From: Actinomycetota bacterium
GTDB taxonomy: Bacteria > Actinomycetota > Acidimicrobiia > Acidimicrobiales > Iamiaceae
Direction: 5' to 3'
Assembly (NCBI GenBank): GCA_019639075.1
Contig: JAHBSO010000010.1
Coordinates: forward strand, 1 to 64,000
Length of the DNA stretch: 64,000 nt
Shown one piece after another: positions 1 to 6,919 of the stretch. The position numbers and the translations under genes were made by a program. Below the pieces are notes generated by a model. It saw only the letters and a program-made list of their open reading frames with translations, searched no databases and had not been told where the DNA came from. Each line of letters opens with the position of its first letter. The first letter of the stretch is position 1.

Positions 1-225
1 CCGGATCGACGATGACGCTTCCGAGGGCGGGTCACGGTCGGCGTTTCGACTCCGCTCCGCAAGCTCCGCTGCGCTCAACGAACGGGTGAGGTGCCGCGCC
101 CGCGGGCGCGTCGGGAGTCCGAACCTCGACTCCGCCAATTGGGTCAACGGGTGGACGAAGCGTCCCGGTCGTCGGGTACGGTGTCGCCACCCCCGGGACG
201 AGGCCCAGGCCCACGATCCGGATCC
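1..225. other. Intergenic stretch at window start
   Basis: No credible gene is seen. The only long reading frame here has a composition unlike a protein and no recognisable domain. The stretch contains one copy of the palindromic CGACTCCGCTC-type repeat (44-83) and is followed at once by a tRNA gene. A gene ending just left of the window cannot be excluded. Confidence 0.5.
44..83. repeat. Single copy of the intergenic palindromic repeat
   Basis: The segment begins TTTCGACTCCGCTCC and ends GCGCTCAACGAAC, matching the outline of the CTTTCGACTCGCTCC...GCTCAAGGAAC units found in clusters at 25344-25586 and 37598-37756. This copy is diverged and stands alone. Its position between genes fits the other members of the family. 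Confidence 0.5.
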
Positions 226-299
226 GCGGGTGTAGTTCAATGGCAGAACATCAGCTTCCCAAGCTGAATACGGGAGTTCGATTCTCCTCACCCGCTCCA
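226..299 (+). tRNA. tRNA-Gly (anticodon CCC), CCA encoded
   Basis: A full cloverleaf can be folded. The acceptor stem is GCGGGTG (226-232) paired with CACCCGC (289-295), the discriminator is T296 and the encoded CCA is 297-299. The anticodon stem TCAGC/GCTGA encloses the loop TTCCCAA, giving anticodon CCC, which reads the glycine codon GGG. The T arm carries GTTCGATTC. The 3' acceptor strand and the following terminator recur at 3129-3189, which marks this gene as the integration site of the island to its right. Confidence 0.93.
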
Positions 300-348
300 C
301 TCGAAAGGCCCAGGTCAGCCCCGGTTTCCGGAGCGCCTGGGCCTTCGT
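289..348 (+). repeat. att-like direct repeat, copy at the tRNA (attL)
   Basis: Sixty bases covering the 3' acceptor strand of tRNA-Gly, CCA and the downstream hairpin are repeated at 3129-3189 with a single one-base indel. Integrases commonly use tRNA 3' ends as attachment sites, so the pair reads as attL/attR of an integrated element about 2.84 kb long. No integrase gene lies between the copies. The site function is inferred from the repeat geometry. Confidence 0.75.
305..345 (+). terminator. Hairpin after tRNA-Gly
   Basis: AAGGCCCAGG (305-314) pairs with CCTGGGCCTT (336-345) around a 21-base loop, directly behind the tRNA. It has the form of a strong hairpin with a short T run, typical of stable-RNA terminators in GC-rich genomes. 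The same hairpin is repeated at 3145-3186. Confidence 0.7.
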
Positions 349-401
349 CGTTCTGTCCAATTCGGGCCCGGCGTGACCCTAACGTGACCCTACGAATCGA
401 G

Positions 402-485
402 CCGCCTCTAGCCCATGGCTCTGCGACCATGGCGAGGTGGGAACGAGCGACCATCGGTTCACGAGTCGGCTGAAGGCCGGCACCT
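402..485 (+). repeat. 84-bp direct repeat, left copy
   Basis: This segment is repeated at 752-835 with one mismatch (C467 versus G817), a period of exactly 350 bp. The left copy supplies the start codon and the first residues of the helix-turn-helix antitoxin gene. It looks transplanted, because the same bases run naturally into another reading frame in the right copy. Confidence 0.9.
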
Positions 486-699
486 CACCACCGAACAAGC
501 AGCGGCGGTCCTCGGGGTGTCTCGGCCGACGGTGATCCGGATGATCGAAGCCGGGAAGCTTCCCGTCCGGATGGTCGGGACGCATCGCAGGCTCACGTTG
601 GAAGACGTTCTCGACTACCGCGAGGCATCGGCAGCACGGCGGCGCAAGGCACTTGACGACATGGTGGGGGAAGCCGAGGACCTGGGTCTCTACGACTGA
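415..699 (+). CDS. Excisionase-type HTH antitoxin
   Basis: The 94-residue product has a MerR/excisionase-like helix-turn-helix at about residues 23-60 (LTTEQAAAVLGVSRPTVIRM, then a wing with VGTHRRLTLEDVLDY) and a helical tail ending in ELGLYD-like residues. This is the usual form of antitoxins paired with PIN-domain RNase toxins; it should bind its own promoter and neutralise the toxin. The TGA stop overlaps the ATG of the toxin start (TGATG). The first 20 or so residues come from the 84-bp repeat 402-485 and are not typical of the family, so the native start may have been replaced. The antitoxin looks intact while its toxin is broken. Confidence 0.75.
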   Translation: MALRPWRGGNERPSVHESAEGRHLTTEQAAAVLGVSRPTVIRMIEAGKLPVRMVGTHRRLTLEDVLDYREASAARRRKALDDMVGEAEDLGLYD

Positions 700-761
700 T
701 GCCGCGTCCCGCCGCGGCGCTCGATGCCGATGTCCTCGTCCCGATCCTGGCCCGCCTCTAG
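699..761 (+). pseudogene. Truncated PIN-domain toxin (20 codons)
   Basis: The frame starts at an ATG overlapping the antitoxin stop and reads a PIN-domain beginning, with the characteristic ALDADVLVPIL strand carrying the first acidic residue of the RNase site. It stops at TAG 759-761, seven bases into the right copy of the 84-bp repeat. PIN toxins are normally about 130-190 residues, so nearly all of the nuclease is missing. The break is exactly where the repeat begins, so a repeat-linked rearrangement removed the toxin. It cannot be an active toxin. Confidence 0.75.
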
Positions 762-835
762 CCCATGGCTCTGCGACCATGGCGAGGTGGGAACGAGCGA
801 CCATCGGTTCACGAGTGGGCTGAAGGCCGGCACCT
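752..835 (+). repeat. 84-bp direct repeat, right copy
   Basis: This is the right copy of the repeat at 402-485. It truncates the PIN toxin frame on its left and reads continuously, in another frame, into the gene 787-1140 on its right. That continuity makes this the more likely original location of the segment. Confidence 0.9.
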
Positions 836-1140
836 ACCTCGACGATCCGTTGATCGGCTGGACCAGTGCCGATGGCCAAGCCGAGGCATGGGTGGCCGAT
901 CGTCTCGTCGACCGACTCCGGCTGCTCGGAGCGGCCTACGAACTCCACCTCGTTCCGCTTCTCCCCGCCAGGGACGAGACCGTGACCTTGGAGCTCAATG
1001 CCGCGCAGGTTCGGAACCTGCGAGACGAGATCGAGTGGCTGGCGGACCTCGTGAGCGACGCGGCCCTCGTTCAGGTCGCCACGACCATCCTTCCGGTTCT
1101 GAGGACCGCCGAACGCGGAAGCGGTCTCAGGGTCGACTGA
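787..1140 (+). CDS. Unrecognised protein of the tRNA-Gly island
   Basis: From GTG 787, preceded by GGCGAG, the frame gives 117 residues. The product is acidic, helical and soluble in appearance, with a central DRLVDRLRLLGAAYELHLVPLL stretch broken by conserved-looking Leu and Glu positions. No domain is recognised. The first 16 codons lie inside the 84-bp repeat, and the protein reads smoothly across the repeat boundary, supporting this start. It is followed after 36 bp by another unknown gene. Its role, possibly tied to the mobile element, is open. Confidence 0.5.
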   Translation: MGTSDHRFTSGLKAGTYLDDPLIGWTSADGQAEAWVADRLVDRLRLLGAAYELHLVPLLPARDETVTLELNAAQVRNLRDEIEWLADLVSDAALVQVATTILPVLRTAERGSGLRVD

Positions 1141-1176
1141 CTGCGCGTTCGAAGCCGCCTGGGTAGGTTCACCGGC

Positions 1177-1944
1177 GTGGATCCGCAGGTGATCGATGCC
1201 ATCGTCGACGTCGACTACGGCCAGTTCTACGCAATGCGCTCCGGCAGCTCCTGGGCCTCGGACCGGGTTCCTTCGCAGGGCTACGAGGACTACCTGTGGT
1301 CCGACGGGGCGTTCGTCTACATCGGAACGACACGCAGGTACGGCAAGACGAACGTCCGCATCGAGATGGAGCACGAGGCGCCAGAGGGCGAACCTTCACG
1401 CGACTGGCACCACGTCGCCGAGGTGTCGCTAGACCCCGGAGGCGATCTCGAGGTGTACAGCTGGGGTGACGACTCGCCCGCAGCAACCGTCCCTCTCGAC
1501 GGTTCGGCGATACGTCTACGGGTGTGCTGGCGAGGCTTGGTGTCGGGCCGATTCGAGGGCCTCGATGAAGAGGGCAAGAGCGACGAGGAACTGCTCATCC
1601 AGCTGTGGCCTGCGGAACCGGCCGATTCGCGGGTGACGCGATGGTGGGACGAACGGCTTCTTCCAGCTCCGACCGATCGCTCACCGGATGGGCGGCGTCA
1701 GTTCGAAGGACTCGAGAGAGTGATGGAGCAGCTTTCGCAGATGACGATCGTCGGCAACCTCTCGTCGCCCTACCCGCCGATGCCTGGAGGCGGCGAGCAC
1801 TCCACCACGAACTCGGTTCACACCGATCCGAGCGAGGGCTCCTGGTGGGTCGATGGGTATGACGTCCGGCGAACGCTGCGGGAGGTGTCCGAGGAGGAGG
1901 CGCGACACCTTCTTCTCGGCGCCAGCGGATCAGACCTCGCGTGA
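1177..1944 (+). CDS. Hypothetical protein, 255 aa
   Basis: From GTG 1177 the product is 255 residues, acidic, with many Trp and Tyr residues and alternating beta-like segments (for example GAFVYIGTTRRYGKT and VEVSLDPGGDLEVYSW-like strands). No signal peptide, membrane segment or known catalytic motif is visible. It lies between the two toxin-antitoxin remnants of the island. Its end overlaps the 3' end of the opposing truncated toxin 1930-2124 by 15 bp. It is most likely cargo of the element; its function is not recognised. Confidence 0.6.
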   Translation: MDPQVIDAIVDVDYGQFYAMRSGSSWASDRVPSQGYEDYLWSDGAFVYIGTTRRYGKTNVRIEMEHEAPEGEPSRDWHHVAEVSLDPGGDLEVYSWGDDSPAATVPLDGSAIRLRVCWRGLVSGRFEGLDEEGKSDEELLIQLWPAEPADSRVTRWWDERLLPAPTDRSPDGRRQFEGLERVMEQLSQMTIVGNLSSPYPPMPGGGEHSTTNSVHTDPSEGSWWVDGYDVRRTLREVSEEEARHLLLGASGSDLA

Positions 1945-2124
1945 CCTTGGTTCGCGGCTCGCACGTGCTGCACGGTCAGACCCACGCGCGGCTGCGAAGG
2001 CCCAGACCTCGTCATCGGTCGCCTCGGCAAGACCCTGGAGCGCGACGTGCGAAGACTCCGGAAAGACGTCCCGAACGTGATCGACGAGTCGGCGTGACAG
2101 GTTCTGGTCGAACAGCAGCTTCAC
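1930..2124 (-). pseudogene. Truncated DUF5615 (PIN-like) toxin
   Basis: From GTG 2124, overlapping the DUF433 stop, the frame opens with MKLLFDQNLSRRLV and continues to DDEVWAFAAARG, the clear N-terminal half of DUF5615 PIN-like proteins, including the early Asp of the metal site. After about residue 47 the sequence turns into an Arg/Ala-rich tail (SDRAARASREPR) unlike the family, whose members are usually about 110 residues with a conserved second half. The junction falls at a 27-bp near-copy of the DUF433 3' region (1953-1979 versus 2166-2192). A recombination at that repeat probably deleted the catalytic half, so activity is unlikely. Confidence 0.7.
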
Positions 2125-2339
2125 GCCGAGGCGAGGCGCCGCTCACGCATCGCCGCGAACTCCAACGCAGCTCGCACGTGCTGCACCGTGAGCTCCGGAA
2201 AGTCGGCGACGATCTGACTCTCGGTCATCCCGGAAGCGAGGTACTCCAGCACGTCGTAGACGGTGATCCGCGTACCGACGAAGCACGGCTTGCCGCTACG
2301 CACCCCGGGACGGGTCTCGATCAGCTCGGTCAGATCCAC
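2121..2339 (-). CDS. DUF433 antitoxin
   Basis: The 72-residue product from GTG 2339 is a complete DUF433 protein: DLTELIETRPGVRSGKPC, then FVGTRITVYDVLEYLASGMT and ELTVQHVRAALEFAA. The family is helix-turn-helix-like and acts as antitoxin to DUF5615 PIN-like toxins encoded just downstream, as here. Its stop overlaps the toxin start (GTGA). An upstream frame extension of 25 residues exists but is Arg/Pro-rich and not part of the family. The antitoxin is intact while the toxin is truncated. Confidence 0.8.
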   Translation of the reverse strand: MDLTELIETRPGVRSGKPCFVGTRITVYDVLEYLASGMTESQIVADFPELTVQHVRAALEFAAMRERRLASA

Positions 2340-2477
2340 GCGGTTCAGGTTACGCCCCACCGATGTGTCTCGCGGGCGGTGTTGGACGACCCTGGAAGGC
2401 GTCGAGCCTGGCAACCCTCATCGAGGCGCCTCTCGGGACGATTGAATCGGACGCCTTCAGCAAGCAGGTCGGTCTCG

Positions 2478-3059
2478 ATGATCGATTCGTGGACGACGGG
2501 ACGATCGCCAGTGGAGCACAGGCCACAGAACAACGGCAGTTCCTCCTGGGCCGACCGCCTTGGGGAACCCCGGCTGACGAGCGCCGTCGAGATCGAAGCT
2601 GGACCACCATTCCTCGGGGAGGTGCTCGGGTTGGCGGGAGCCAGCGTCCTGCTCGTGGTGCTCAACAGCACCTTCGAGCTCGAGGATTCACCGTGGTTCC
2701 TCGCAGGTTGGATCATCTTCCTCGCAGCGAGCGTGCTCGCTGGCTTGTACGTCGTCAGACGCGCCGTCGCCGGGCGCTGGACACGAGCGGTCGGCTGCCC
2801 GCCACCGGCGAGCATGATCCTCTCCGTGGTGGCCGAACGTCTGGTCATCTGGCGGCGGCCTCGGCGCGGTGATGACCGTCCGACCCGCCTCCTGGACGAG
2901 CCGTCCTCCGGTGTGGCCCTGCGGCCTCGACTGATGGGAATCGGCGGGCTACAGATCACGCTGCCGAGCGGCGCGTCCCTGGTCGTGAACCACGGCTTCG
3001 GACCCGGTGAGCGGGCGTCGATCCAGCGGATCCTCGAAGAGGTCGATCGGGCGAATTGA
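2478..3059 (+). CDS. Hypothetical two-helix membrane protein
   Basis: About 193 residues from ATG 2478; GTG 2511 is an alternative start. Two adjacent hydrophobic segments are clear, one reading GEVLGLAGASVLLVVL and one FLAGWIIFLAASVLAGLYVV, followed by a cytoplasmic-type basic stretch and a globular C-terminal domain of about 100 residues. No family is recognised. It is the last gene before the right-hand att copy. A longer frame upstream, to 1941, is Arg/His-rich shadow sequence over the antisense toxin-antitoxin genes and is not included. Confidence 0.55.
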   Translation: MIDSWTTGRSPVEHRPQNNGSSSWADRLGEPRLTSAVEIEAGPPFLGEVLGLAGASVLLVVLNSTFELEDSPWFLAGWIIFLAASVLAGLYVVRRAVAGRWTRAVGCPPPASMILSVVAERLVIWRRPRRGDDRPTRLLDEPSSGVALRPRLMGIGGLQITLPSGASLVVNHGFGPGERASIQRILEEVDRAN

Positions 3060-3062
3060 ATC

Positions 3063-3078
3063 GCTCCGCTTTCGGAGC
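3063..3078 (+). terminator. Short hairpin after the membrane protein gene
   Basis: GCTCCG (3063-3068), loop CTTT, CGGAGC (3073-3078) form a perfect six-base-pair hairpin three bases after the stop codon. It has no long T run, so it is a possible rather than certain terminator. Confidence 0.4.
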
Positions 3079-3128
3079 CGTCGTGGTCATTGCCCGCGTG
3101 TTCAAACGGTTTGAGTGCATACGAGCGC

Positions 3129-3189
3129 CACCCGCTCCACTCGAAAGGCCCAGGTCAGCCCCGGTTTCCGGAGCGCCCTGGGCCTTCGT
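3129..3189 (+). repeat. att-like direct repeat, distal copy (attR)
   Basis: This 61-bp copy of 289-348 contains the tRNA-Gly 3' acceptor strand, CCA and terminator hairpin (stem 3145-3186), with one extra C in the hairpin. There is no tRNA body to its left, so it is not a second tRNA gene. A 13-bp perfect dyad, TCAAAC-G-GTTTGA (3102-3114), lies just outside it and could be a recombinase or regulator site. It closes the island. Confidence 0.75.
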
Positions 3190-3213
3190 GCTCCACGGCT
3201 GAACCGCCCTCGG

Positions 3214-3447
3214 TCAGGGTGCGTCTCGGGATCCAGGTTCCCGGTCGAGGACGACCCGATCGACCGCCGCGACCCAGTCGTACCACTGTGCGGGGTCGGA
3301 GGTTTCGAGCGGGTCACGCCAGCTGCCCTCACCCATCCAGGCCACGAGCAGATCGATGGCGGTCGACCGCTCACGTTCGTTGAACCGCTCGAGGAAGATG
3401 CGCGCAGCCCGGAACGCTTCGCGCTCGGTCAACATGCGATCACCCAT
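3214..3447 (-). CDS. Small conserved-looking protein, 77 aa
   Basis: From ATG 3447 the product is 77 residues with a balanced acidic/basic composition and an amphipathic helical first half (LTEREAFRAARIFLERFNER). The C-terminal part is Trp-rich (WMGEGSW, PAQWYDWVAAVDRV). A start at Met5 is equally possible. No family is recognised. It is the first chromosomal gene right of the island, and the distal att hairpin lies just past its stop and may terminate it. Confidence 0.6.
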   Translation of the reverse strand: MGDRMLTEREAFRAARIFLERFNERERSTAIDLLVAWMGEGSWRDPLETSDPAQWYDWVAAVDRVVLDREPGSRDAP

Positions 3448-3556
3448 GGGATCAGGCTGCCGCAGGGCCCCCATCGGTCCACCACGGTTTCCGTTCCGAA
3501 ATGGCAGTAGCAGCGAGGTCCGTCGAGACGCACTGGGTGTGGTGGACAATGCGGGG

Positions 3557-4258
3557 ATGGGGATGACGAACGCGGAGCTGGTCGACCGGTGGCGCATCGA
3601 CGAGCAGGTGCTCGCGGCGATCGGGGCGGCGCTGTTCCAGCAGGACACGACGTGCCGGGTGCGGCTGCCGTCGGAGCTCGCGGTGCACGCGGTGGGTGCG
3701 TGGCAGCGTGAGGGCGACGACGGGACGGCCGAGGAGGACGGTCCCGAGCACGAGGTCGTCCGCGAGCGGGCCGCGGCCCTGGCGCTCCTCGGGGGCGAGC
3801 TCGAGACGGCGATCGCCACGACCGCCGATCCCACCACGGGTGACGTCGAGGCCACGCTCGACGCCTGGTACATCGGTGTCGCGCTCGGCGCGGCCGACGA
3901 CCTCGGCCTGATCGGTGCCTCGGAGCCCGACCGCTCCTCGCTGCCGCACGAAGGGCCGGTGGGCTTCTCGCTGTGGCTCGAGTTCGAGCACACCGACGAC
4001 ACGATCGAGGACTTCTCCAACGTCGGTGTCACCTGCTCCGACGGCAGCGCGTACGCCCTCAACGTCTGGACGTTCGACTTCGTCCAGGCCCTGGCGTCGG
4101 GCGAGATCCACGACGAGACGGGCGCGCTGACCGTCGGCTACACCCCGGCGCCCGACCTGCTCGTCCGCGCGCTGACCCGCGGGCAGATCACCAATGCCGT
4201 CGCGCACCTGCTCGCCAACGGTGGCCTGCCGACCTCGTGCCGGGTCCCGTCCAACTGA
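3557..4258 (+). CDS. Hypothetical acidic protein, 233 aa
   Basis: Two in-frame ATGs (3557 and 3563) follow a G-rich leader, so the product is 231-233 residues. It opens MTNAELVDRWRIDEQVLAAIGAAL and is strongly acidic with alternating helices and strands, without signal peptide or membrane segment. No catalytic motif is recognised. The frame can be extended upstream to 3356 but that part overlaps the opposing small gene. It is followed by the convergent deaminase gene 28 bp away. Confidence 0.6.
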   Translation: MGMTNAELVDRWRIDEQVLAAIGAALFQQDTTCRVRLPSELAVHAVGAWQREGDDGTAEEDGPEHEVVRERAAALALLGGELETAIATTADPTTGDVEATLDAWYIGVALGAADDLGLIGASEPDRSSLPHEGPVGFSLWLEFEHTDDTIEDFSNVGVTCSDGSAYALNVWTFDFVQALASGEIHDETGALTVGYTPAPDLLVRALTRGQITNAVAHLLANGGLPTSCRVPSN

Positions 4259-4286
4259 GCGCTCCCGAGACCGACCCCGACGACGA

Positions 4287-5678
4287 TCAGGACTGCCAGC
4301 GCTCGGCGATCCGAGCGTGGCGGGCGAGGTTGGCGGCGACGTCCTCGTGCACGAGGCAACCGCCGTCGACGAGCACCTCCCCGGCCACCACGGTGGTGCG
4401 GGCGGACGTCGGGCCGCACCGCAGCAGGGCCTCGACGGGGTCGGCCAGTGCACCGGCGTGCGCGACGCCGTCGAGCGGCCAGACCACGAGGTCGCCGGCC
4501 GAACCGACCGACAGCTCCCCGATGGTGCCGGCCCGCCCGAGGCAGGCGGCGCCACCGCGGGTGGCGAGCTCCAGGGCGTCCCGGGCCTGCATGGCCGCCG
4601 CGCCGCCCCGCAACCGACCGAGGAGCAGCGCGGCGCGGGCCTCCATCCAGAGCGACGCCGAGTCGGCCGACGCCGAGCCGTCGCAGCCGAGCCCGACCGG
4701 CGCGCCCGCGGCGCGCAGCTCCTGCACCGGCGCGAGGCCGGCGCCGAGGATCTGGTTGGAGCTGGGGCAGTGCGCGACCCCGGTTCCCCACCGTCCGAGG
4801 CGCTCGACCTCGGCCTCGTTCGGGTGCACGCAGTGGGCGACCCAGGTGCGGTCGCTCCCCCACCCGACCTCCTCCAGGTGCTCGATCGGGCGGCAGCCGT
4901 AGATCTCCCGGCAGTAGTCGTCCTCGTCGAGGTCCTCGGCGATGTGGGTGTGGAGGCGCACGTCCAGCCGTTCGGCCAGCGCCGCCGTCTCGGCCATGAG
5001 CTCCGGGGTGACCGAGAACGGCGAGCACGGTGCGAGCGCCACCTGGACCATCGCCAGCCGGTCGCGCTGGTGGTGCAGGTCCACGAGCCGCTCGGAGTCG
5101 GCGAGGATCTCGTCGTGCTCCTGGACGACGTGGTCCGGGGGGAGGCCGCCGTCCTTGCGGGACCGGCTCATGGACCCGCGGGTGGCGTGGAACCGGATGC
5201 CGACGTCGGTCGCCGCCGCGATCTCGGCGGTGATGAGGTCGCCGCCGCCCGTGGGGTGGACGTAGAGGTGGTCCATCGTCGTGGTGCACCCGCCGAGGAG
5301 CAGCTCGGCGCACCCGACCCACGCCGAGACGTACGCCGCCTCCTCGTCGAGTCCGGCCCAGATCGGGTACAGCGTCTGCAGCCAGCCGAACAGGCCCTGC
5401 GACGTCGACGGCGGAAGCGCGCGGGTGAGGTTCTGGTACAGGTGGTGGTGGGTGTTGACGAACCCCGGTGTGACGAGCCCGCCGGCGGCGTCGACCCGAC
5501 GACGGGCCGGCGGCTCGGGCTGCGACGAGGACCCGAGGGCGACCACCGCGCCGTGGTCGATCGCCACCCATCCGCCCAGCAGCTCGGTGCGGGCGTCGTC
5601 CATGGTGACGACGAGCCGGGCACCGCCGACCACCAGGTCGACGGGGCCGACCGGCGCGAGTCCGAGGCCGACCGTCAC
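4287..5678 (-). CDS. 8-oxoguanine-type deaminase (amidohydrolase)
   Basis: The 463-residue product is a TrzA/AtzB-class amidohydrolase. The N-terminal beta domain leads into GFVNTHHHLYQNLTRA (His77-79), followed by LHTHIAED, AHCVHPNEAE and GCDGSASAD, the usual metal ligands and catalytic acid of deaminases acting on N-heterocycles. The HHHLYQNLTRA form with the nearby SRSRKDGGLPP stretch is that of enzymes annotated as 8-oxoguanine deaminase, which give urate and ammonia; related members deaminate guanine, isoxanthopterin or triazines. It is the last gene of the ureide operon, its GTG overlapping the upstream stop by four bases. The substrate is inferred from family and context. Confidence 0.8.
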   Translation of the reverse strand: MTVGLGLAPVGPVDLVVGGARLVVTMDDARTELLGGWVAIDHGAVVALGSSSQPEPPARRRVDAAGGLVTPGFVNTHHHLYQNLTRALPPSTSQGLFGWLQTLYPIWAGLDEEAAYVSAWVGCAELLLGGCTTTMDHLYVHPTGGGDLITAEIAAATDVGIRFHATRGSMSRSRKDGGLPPDHVVQEHDEILADSERLVDLHHQRDRLAMVQVALAPCSPFSVTPELMAETAALAERLDVRLHTHIAEDLDEDDYCREIYGCRPIEHLEEVGWGSDRTWVAHCVHPNEAEVERLGRWGTGVAHCPSSNQILGAGLAPVQELRAAGAPVGLGCDGSASADSASLWMEARAALLLGRLRGGAAAMQARDALELATRGGAACLGRAGTIGELSVGSAGDLVVWPLDGVAHAGALADPVEALLRCGPTSARTTVVAGEVLVDGGCLVHEDVAANLARHARIAERWQS

Positions 5679-6919
5679 GGGGTGCCCGGCCCGTCGTCCT
5701 CGTCGAGCACGGTGACGGCGGCGTCGACCCCCGCGCCCGGCGGCACGGCCACGCCGGCCCGACGCAGCACCTGTTCGAGCGCGGCAAGGGTGGTGAGGAC
5801 GGCGTCGGCCCGGGCGTTGTAGCCCATGGTGCCCACCCGCCAGACCTGGCCGTGGAGCGGTCCGAACGAGGTGCCGATCTCGATGCCGAACCGGGCGAGG
5901 AGCTCGGCGCGCACCGCCTCGCCGTCGACGCCGTCGGGGATGCGGGCAGCCACGACGTTGGCCATCCGGTGCGCTGGATCGCCGAACAGGTCGAGGCCCA
6001 GCGCCCACAGGCCGGCAGCCATCGCCGCGCCGTGGCGTCGGTGCCGGTCGACGGCGGTGTCGATGCCCTCGTCGAGCAGCAGCCGGGCGCACTCCCGGGC
6101 GGCGAAGAGCATCGACGTCGCCTCGGTGTGGTGGTTGAGCCGGCGCGGCCCCCAGTAGTCGAGGATCATCCCGAGGTCGAGGTAGTTGGAGCGGATGCGG
6201 GCGTCGGCGGCCAGCGTCTCGTCACCCCCGTCGGCGATGCCGGCCTCGATGCTGCGGCGGCCGTCGATCACCTCGACGGCGGCGGCCGACAGCGACACCG
6301 GCGCGCTGCCCGGCGGCCCGCCGAGGCACTTCTGCAGCCCGGCGCTCGCGGCGTCGAGCCCCCACGCGTCCATCTCGAACGGGTTGCCGCCGAGCGATGC
6401 GGTGACGTCCGCGTAGAGCAGGGCGCCGTACCGGTGGCACAGGTCGCCGAGGCCGTCGAGGGGCTGGAGCATCGTGGTCGACGTGTCGCCGTGGACGACG
6501 GCGACCACCTTCGGCTCCACCTCTGCGACCACGGCCTCGATCTGGTCGAGGGGGACGACCTCGCCCCACGGGACCTCGACGGTCGTGACGGCCGCGCCGC
6601 ACCGCTCGGCGATCTCGCGCAGCAGGAGCCCGAATCGCCCGAAGCTCGGCACGACCACCCGGTCGCCGGGTCGCAGGAGCGACACGAGCGCGGCCTCGAC
6701 CCCGGCGCGGGCGGTGCCGTCGACGAGCACGGTCGCCTCGTTCGCGGTGCGGAACACCTGCCGGTAGAGCTCGGCGGTCTCCTGCATGTAGGTGGTCATC
6801 GACGGGTCGAACTGCCCGACGAGCTGGGCGGACATGGCCCGCAGGACCCGGGGGTCGACGTTGATCGGACCGGGGCCCATGAGCAGGCGGGGCGGTGGGG
6901 CCACCTGGCCGTCGGTCAT
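5675..6919 (-). CDS. pucG: (S)-ureidoglycine--glyoxylate aminotransferase
   Basis: The 414-residue class V PLP aminotransferase begins near MGPGPINVDPRVLRAM and has the pyridoxal lysine Lys197 in SAGLQKCLGGPPG, with the cofactor Asp in the YADVTASLGG segment. Members beside allantoin genes transfer the amino group of ureidoglycine to glyoxylate to make glycine. Alternatives are alanine-glyoxylate or serine-pyruvate aminotransferase, which share the fold. The neighbours, allantoinase and allantoate amidohydrolase upstream and the deaminase downstream, favour the ureidoglycine role. The ATG 6919 start overlaps the upstream stop, suggesting translational coupling. Confidence 0.85.
   Translation of the reverse strand: MTDGQVAPPPRLLMGPGPINVDPRVLRAMSAQLVGQFDPSMTTYMQETAELYRQVFRTANEATVLVDGTARAGVEAALVSLLRPGDRVVVPSFGRFGLLLREIAERCGAAVTTVEVPWGEVVPLDQIEAVVAEVEPKVVAVVHGDTSTTMLQPLDGLGDLCHRYGALLYADVTASLGGNPFEMDAWGLDAASAGLQKCLGGPPGSAPVSLSAAAVEVIDGRRSIEAGIADGGDETLAADARIRSNYLDLGMILDYWGPRRLNHHTEATSMLFAARECARLLLDEGIDTAVDRHRRHGAAMAAGLWALGLDLFGDPAHRMANVVAARIPDGVDGEAVRAELLARFGIEIGTSFGPLHGQVWRVGTMGYNARADAVLTTLAALEQVLRRAGVAVPPGAGVDAAVTVLDEDDGPGTP

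Noticed and set aside
32..214. A 60-codon minus-strand frame at the window start
   Set aside because: It crosses the palindromic repeat, lacks a ribosome-binding site and has no protein-like pattern.
379..1374. A 331-codon minus-strand open frame across the first toxin-antitoxin remnant
   Set aside because: It crosses both 84-bp repeats and is antisense to better-supported frames, with no recognisable domain.
1941..2477. N-terminal 179-codon extension of the membrane protein gene 2478-3059
   Set aside because: It is antisense to the DUF433/DUF5615 genes and Arg/His/Ser-rich; the protein-like part begins near 2478-2511.
3129..3189. The distal repeat considered as a second tRNA-Gly gene
   Set aside because: Only the 3' acceptor strand, CCA and terminator are present; there is no anticodon or T arm upstream.
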